Below are positions 59,773 through 64,000 of a stretch of DNA of 64,000 bases, one piece after another. The stretch covers positions 124,001-188,000 of the forward strand of contig CBDFLD010000006.1 in assembly GCA_965249005.1 (NCBI GenBank). The letters are read 5' to 3'. Source of the stretch: CBDFLD01 sp965249005 (GTDB lineage: Bacteria > Acidobacteriota > UBA6911). The position numbers were made by a program, and so were the translations under genes. The first letter of the stretch is position 1; the number at the start of each line of letters is the position of its first letter. Under the pieces are notes generated by a model that was given only the letters and a program-made list of their open reading frames with translations, was not told the DNA's origin and made no database searches.

Positions 59773-62201
59773 TGATACCCCTGGTGTGCGCTGTGGTATT
59801 TTCCTTCGGCTTCGCGGGGGCGGCTGCCTTTGCTGCCCCCCCCAGCCTGACGGAGGTCCGCCCCTGGGGCGCGCAGCGCGGACAGACCTTTGTTTTGAAT
59901 CTACGGGGACAAAACCTCGAGCCCGGCGCTTCTGTTGTTTCCCCGCTTCCCGCTACGTTCACGCCCCTCGTCTCGGAGTCCAAATCGGCAAACGCGATGC
60001 TCTCGTTTCTGGTCGAACTGGATGCCGAGGCGCGCGTCGGCCCTTATCCACTCCGAGTGCGTTCGCCAGAAGGGATTTCGAATATCCTGCTCTTCAGCGT
60101 CGGTGTCTTCCCGGAGACAATGGAAGAGGAATCCGAGCTCGAGGCAACTCCATCCTCCAATGACTCACCCGGGGATAGTCAGCCTATCCCGCAGCTCCCA
60201 GCCACGGTAAACGGGAAGCTGCAAGGAAGGGAGCGCGATGTCTATCGGTTTCAAGCGAAAAAGGATCAGCAGCTGGTCCTGGAAGTGGAAGCGAGGCGCG
60301 TGGGATCGGGGCTGGATCCCGTCCTGCTGCTGCTTGATTCCGAGGAGAGGGAGCTCGCCTTCAACGATGACGCCAACGGATTGGATGTAGATTCCAGACT
60401 TGATGTCCGTTTCCCGTCAGACGGGACCTACTATGTCGTCGTGCACGACTCCAGATTCAGTGAGCAGATGCAGAACCATTACCGTTTGAAGGTTGGAGAC
60501 TTTGCCTACGCCGAGGGGCTCTTTCCGCTTGGTTGGCGGCGCGGTGAAAAGAGAGAAGTCGAGTTGATCGGCGGCAACCTGCCCCATGCGATCAAGGTGG
60601 CTGTGGATCTGAGCGAGGTGGGGGAGGACGGGACGGCGTTGGTTTCGCCACCGGGGGAGACCGCAAGCCTCCCGTTTCGATTTGCTGTCGGAGACTTGCC
60701 GGAGATCACGGAGCAATCGGGGCAGAGCCCCCGACCGTTGAAGCCATCCACGGTGATGAACGGTCGCATCGCCCAGCCTGGTGAAATCGATCGTTACGCG
60801 CTCGAAGTACGTCCCGGGCAAGACTGGACGTTCGAGGTCACGGCCGGCTTGCTGAATTCTCCACTGATGGCGCTTGTTACCGTATACGATGGGGATAACA
60901 AGATGCTGGCTTCAGCGGGCGACGACGTGCCCGACGCCGGCGACTTTTCCGTCATTCCCAGGGGCTTCACCAGTTCCGATCCGTATCTGGCCTTGAAGGT
61001 GCCGGAGAATACCTACCGAATCGAGATCGCGATTGAAGATCTGGTCCAGCGAGGAGGGCCCCTGTACGGTTATCGTCTTGTCGTGAAACAACAGCCGCCG
61101 GAGTTTACCATCAGGCAGCTGGATCCCTACGTGAACATTCCACAGGGGGGAAGCGCGGCCGTCCGTGTGATCGTCGACCGCCGCGGGTATCGAGGACCGG
61201 TTCGATTGCACGTTACGGGAGCCGAAAACTTGAAAGTCGACGGCGGTTTCATTGCCGCCGATTTCCGGGACATTGATGCCATTCTGAGAACGCCGCAGGG
61301 GTTTTTGACCGTTTCGGCGGTCGAGGACTCCGCGTCCGTGCTCACGCAGCTTCGAATCTGGGGTGAAGGGACTTTGAGCGACGGACAGACAGTACGGATC
61401 CCCGTGCCGGGTCCCGGGTTGATCACGCCGGTCTTGGGGGCAACGGGGAGTAACGCGAATCGGAACACACTCGATATCCAGAAACCCTTCGAAGCGCCGT
61501 GGCTAGGCTTGAGCTTACCGGCCATGGTCACCAAGAGGGCGCCGGCAAAGCTAACGGTCGAGGGACCTCAAACAGTTCGGATGATGCGTGGAATGGGACG
61601 GGAGATGAAGTGGGCCCTGGCGGGCGATGACTTTCGTCCTCCCAAAAACATCGGCACGCAAGTTCCGATTGCCATGGAGCTGCGGGTCAATCGCGGCAAG
61701 GACAAAACCTTTGTCAAGGAAGGGTCCGTGATCGTGCAGACTACAGTGGGCACCCCGGTGTCCAAGTTTGATGTACTGTTCTTTGCCGATGTGGATACCG
61801 GGAAGGGAAAAGAGAGAATATATGCTCGCGCGGTCACGTTTGACATCATCGAAGGGTACGAGCTCGAGATGTTGTCGGAGGGATTGCTCCTGGACCGTGG
61901 AAACACAGGAGAACTGCTAGGGAAAGTGTTGCGCGATGCTGATTTTTTTCAGTCGGTGGAAATACGGGTCGACGACCTTCCAGCGGGAGTGTCCTGTGAG
62001 ACCGTGGCCGTGGCCGAGAATGCTGAGCAGTTTCGATTGGTTTTCCAGGCAACGGACGCGGCACTCGCCGGCGAACATAGGATTCAGTTGATCGCTTCTT
62101 CGACCATCGTTGGCTACAACAAGGAAAAGGTTCCCTATCGTATTCCCCCAGTGGAAGCGACGCTGGTCGTGCCCGCCAATGCAGGGGCTCAACCCCGTTG
62201 A
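59772..62201 (+). CDS. Secreted protein with pre-peptidase C-terminal-type beta domains
   Basis: From GTG 59772 the protein has 809 residues (GTG 59784 or an upstream TTG are alternatives; the upstream codons fall inside repeat B). The signal peptide IPLVCAVVFSFGFAGAAAFA is followed by an IPT/TIG-like domain (LTEVRPWGAQRGQTFVLNLR), then two PPC domains. One reads VNGKLQGRERDVYRFQAKKD with DPVLLLLDSEERELAFNDDA; the other reads MNGRIAQPGEIDRYALEVRP. The C-terminal ~300 residues are beta-rich and unassigned. It lies 14 bp upstream of the DUF1549/DUF1553 gene and such proteins regularly accompany it. The function is probably extracellular binding or scaffold. Confidence 0.8.
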   Translation: MIPLVCAVVFSFGFAGAAAFAAPPSLTEVRPWGAQRGQTFVLNLRGQNLEPGASVVSPLPATFTPLVSESKSANAMLSFLVELDAEARVGPYPLRVRSPEGISNILLFSVGVFPETMEEESELEATPSSNDSPGDSQPIPQLPATVNGKLQGRERDVYRFQAKKDQQLVLEVEARRVGSGLDPVLLLLDSEERELAFNDDANGLDVDSRLDVRFPSDGTYYVVVHDSRFSEQMQNHYRLKVGDFAYAEGLFPLGWRRGEKREVELIGGNLPHAIKVAVDLSEVGEDGTALVSPPGETASLPFRFAVGDLPEITEQSGQSPRPLKPSTVMNGRIAQPGEIDRYALEVRPGQDWTFEVTAGLLNSPLMALVTVYDGDNKMLASAGDDVPDAGDFSVIPRGFTSSDPYLALKVPENTYRIEIAIEDLVQRGGPLYGYRLVVKQQPPEFTIRQLDPYVNIPQGGSAAVRVIVDRRGYRGPVRLHVTGAENLKVDGGFIAADFRDIDAILRTPQGFLTVSAVEDSASVLTQLRIWGEGTLSDGQTVRIPVPGPGLITPVLGATGSNANRNTLDIQKPFEAPWLGLSLPAMVTKRAPAKLTVEGPQTVRMMRGMGREMKWALAGDDFRPPKNIGTQVPIAMELRVNRGKDKTFVKEGSVIVQTTVGTPVSKFDVLFFADVDTGKGKERIYARAVTFDIIEGYELEMLSEGLLLDRGNTGELLGKVLRDADFFQSVEIRVDDLPAGVSCETVAVAENAEQFRLVFQATDAALAGEHRIQLIASSTIVGYNKEKVPYRIPPVEATLVVPANAGAQPR

Positions 62202-62214
62202 GGTGAAACCAGAA

Positions 62215-64000
62215 ATGCGGAAATCCATCGTTTTTTCGATTTGTGCCGTCGGGCTTTTTGCTGTTGGGGTTGGAGACGTCCCCGCGGCCGAGATGGCTGA
62301 TGTCGCTGTCAGCAAGCTCGAAGTCGGACCCTCGCCGCTGTTGTTTACCGAGATGGATAGGGGGCGCAGGATTCTCGTCACAGGGTTCAGGCAGGACGGA
62401 TCGACGGTGGACCTGACATCCTCCGCCCGCATCGAGTCGGTCGGGGATACGGTGCGCATCGGTGACGACGGGCTCATTTATCCTGCCAAGAAGGGCCGGG
62501 CGCAGGTGCTGGTCGAGGCGGGTGGGCGCACGACCCGAATCGATGTCGACGTGAGCCCGATCGAGCGACCCAAGCGGGTGACATTCGTCCGTGACGTCTT
62601 GCCCGTGATCAACAAGATCGGTTGCACGGGGGGCACTTGCCACGGCTCGGCCAAGGGCAAGAACGGTTTCAAGCTTTCTTTGAGGGGATACGATCCCGAG
62701 TTCGATTACCAATCCCTGATTTATGACATGTCCGGGCGTCGTTTCAATCGGGCGGATCCAGCTCAAAGCTTGATGCTGGCCAAGCCTACCCAGCAGGTGG
62801 CTCACGGCGGCGGTTACTTGATTCCCATTGGATCGCACTACTACAGGACGCTCTTTTCGTGGATATCGGCCGGCGTTCCGTTCGGGGACGCCGACGCAGA
62901 CAAAGTCGAACGGCTTGCGGTGATGCCGGAATCGGTCACGATGCGGGGTCCGGGCAAACAGCAGCCGGTTATCGTCGTCGCACACTACAAGGACGGCTCC
63001 GTGCGAGACGTCACCGCGGAAGCTCACTTGAGCAGTAGCAATACCGAAACTGTTACCATCGGGAAAGGTGCCGGGGTCCAGGGGGATCGCGTCGGAGAAT
63101 CTACACTCTTGGTTCGTTATGAAGGAAAGTTCGCCACTGCCGGTGTCACGGTCCTGGATCCGAAACCTGGTTTTTCCTGGCCGGCGCTCACTCAGTACAA
63201 CTTTATCGACGAGCACATTGACGCAAAGCTCCGGCGACTAAAAATCCAGCCGTCGGATCTTGCCGGCGACGCCGAGTTTCTGCGCCGTCTTTCTCTGGAT
63301 CTGATCGGTCAATTACCGAAGCCGGAAGAGATCCGTGCTTTCCTGTCCGATTCTGGCGGGCATCAGAAGAGGGCGCGGATTATCGACGCGCTCGTCGGAA
63401 GTGATGCCTATGTGGACTACTGGACGCTGAAATGGAGTGATTTGCTGCGCAGCAATCGGAAGTTCATGAAGGACAAGGGTATGTGGAGTTTTCGCCGCTG
63501 GCTGCGGCAGGCCATCGCCGAGAACAGGCCGTACGATCAATTCGTAAGGGAGCTCCTGACGTCGAGGGGGAGTACCTATCAGAATCCAGCCGCCGGCTTC
63601 TTCAGCGTGACTAGGGAGCCCAAGGAAGCGATGCAAACCACGACTCAGCTTTTCATGGGTGTCCGCATGGTTTGCGCGCAGTGTCACGACCACCCTTTTG
63701 AACGATGGACCCAGAATCAGTACTACGAGATGACGGACTTCTTTGCCGGAGTCAGCGTCCGTCCCGGTTTTCAGAGCGGTGAGGAAGTCGTCTTCATCAA
63801 ACGCGACGATGAAGGGACGAAGCATCCCAAGAACGGAGCTGTCGTGAACGCCAGGTATCTGGTGGAGACCGCGGATGCTCCGATGGTGCCGGTCCGCGGG
63901 GACCGGCGCGCTGCTCTGGCCGAGTGGTTGACGTCACCGGAGAATCCATATTTTGCTCGTGCTATTGTCAATCGAATCTGGAGCTATTTCACCGGACGGG
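62215..64000 (+). CDS. DUF1549/DUF1553 (PSCyt2/PSD1) protein, 3' truncated by window end
   Basis: The frame from ATG 62215 stays open to the window end (595 codons). GAGGTG about 9 bp upstream is the ribosome-binding site. A signal peptide (IVFSICAVGLFAVGVGDVPA) is followed by Big_2-like beta domains. KIGCTGGTCHGSAKGKNGFK carries a C-x4-CH haem-like site near residue 140. The DUF1549 domain starts near residue 330 (FIDEHIDAKLRRLKIQPSDL) and contains FLRRLSLDLIGQLPKPEE and MVCAQCHDHPFERWTQNQYY (CxxCH). The start of DUF1553 is visible (RAALAEWLTSPENPYFARAI and VNRIWSYFTG). It is exported, and its partner DUF1501 gene is expected just outside the window. Confidence 0.9.
   Translation, partial: MRKSIVFSICAVGLFAVGVGDVPAAEMADVAVSKLEVGPSPLLFTEMDRGRRILVTGFRQDGSTVDLTSSARIESVGDTVRIGDDGLIYPAKKGRAQVLVEAGGRTTRIDVDVSPIERPKRVTFVRDVLPVINKIGCTGGTCHGSAKGKNGFKLSLRGYDPEFDYQSLIYDMSGRRFNRADPAQSLMLAKPTQQVAHGGGYLIPIGSHYYRTLFSWISAGVPFGDADADKVERLAVMPESVTMRGPGKQQPVIVVAHYKDGSVRDVTAEAHLSSSNTETVTIGKGAGVQGDRVGESTLLVRYEGKFATAGVTVLDPKPGFSWPALTQYNFIDEHIDAKLRRLKIQPSDLAGDAEFLRRLSLDLIGQLPKPEEIRAFLSDSGGHQKRARIIDALVGSDAYVDYWTLKWSDLLRSNRKFMKDKGMWSFRRWLRQAIAENRPYDQFVRELLTSRGSTYQNPAAGFFSVTREPKEAMQTTTQLFMGVRMVCAQCHDHPFERWTQNQYYEMTDFFAGVSVRPGFQSGEEVVFIKRDDEGTKHPKNGAVVNARYLVETADAPMVPVRGDRRAALAEWLTSPENPYFARAIVNRIWSYFTGR

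Noticed and set aside
61846..63216. A 456-codon minus-strand frame opposite the PPC and DUF1549 genes.
   Set aside because: It is a shadow of the conserved plus-strand genes with no recognisable motif.

Overview
The window is bacterial DNA of moderate-to-high GC with dense genes on both strands. The gene content is a mixture common in Acidobacteriota, Planctomycetota/Verrucomicrobiota, Poribacteria and related environmental or host-associated lineages. It includes several sulfatases, Tat-exported Gfo/Idh/MocA oxidoreductases, DUF1080 proteins, a ROK kinase, a PQQ dehydrogenase, and a DUF1549/DUF1553/DUF1501-type cluster with a cytochrome-WD40 protein. Phylum cannot be fixed from the sequence alone. 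I saw no rRNA, tRNA, CRISPR array or replication origin.

Layout. (1) 1-18.4 kb is a surface-polysaccharide region. It holds a membrane sulfatase-like transferase, three SAM methyltransferases, a GT2-GT4 fusion glycosyltransferase, an O-antigen ligase-like protein with repeats, a GT4, a GT2, a Wzm/Wzt-type ABC exporter pair and a UDP-GlcNAc 2-epimerase. Copies of an 1854-bp IS1380-family element, which duplicates CTAG targets, interrupt it. (2) 18.4-28.2 kb starts with a small membrane-anchored Fn3 protein and an esterase. An aromatic-acid block follows: flavin reductase, TetR regulator, a three-gene 4-hydroxybenzoyl-CoA reductase-like molybdoenzyme, an SLC13 transporter and a phenylacetate-CoA-ligase-like enzyme. 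(3) 28.2-32.7 kb carries a secreted unknown protein, a ROK kinase and a sulfatase. (4) 32.9-37.6 kb has an inverted copy of the IS1380 element, an SLC13/TrkA-C transporter and a small unknown protein. (5) 37.7-58 kb is a decaying carbohydrate-catabolism region. Intact genes (two Gfo/Idh/MocA proteins, a sugar isomerase, a PQQ dehydrogenase, a two-domain DUF1080 protein) lie among broken ones (SSS symporter, DUF1080, TauD dioxygenase, sulfatase, a Gfo fragment, class V aminotransferase, DUF1553/DUF1501). The insertions there are an IS1380-like element, an IS5-like element, a second DDE element, an IS110 remnant and small palindromic elements. (6) 58.1-64 kb is a cytochrome-WD40 / pre-peptidase C-terminal domain / DUF1549-DUF1553 set that runs off the window.

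The most distinctive signals are non-genic. Several junctions can be reconstructed to the base. A tauD-like gene carries two different insertion sequences, each in a TTA(G) site, and removing both restores the reading frame. A 319-bp terminal-inverted-repeat element with a 6-bp duplication sits in an IS110 transposase, and its removal also restores the frame. A 29-bp perfect inverted repeat contains both stop codons of two convergent genes. A ~125-bp structured repeat occurs twice, 27 kb apart. A 214-bp imperfect palindrome sits exactly at the truncation point of an oxidoreductase fragment. Together these indicate a genome with recent IS activity and ongoing pseudogene formation in its accessory carbohydrate genes, while the exporter/glycosyltransferase and aromatic-acid blocks remain open.
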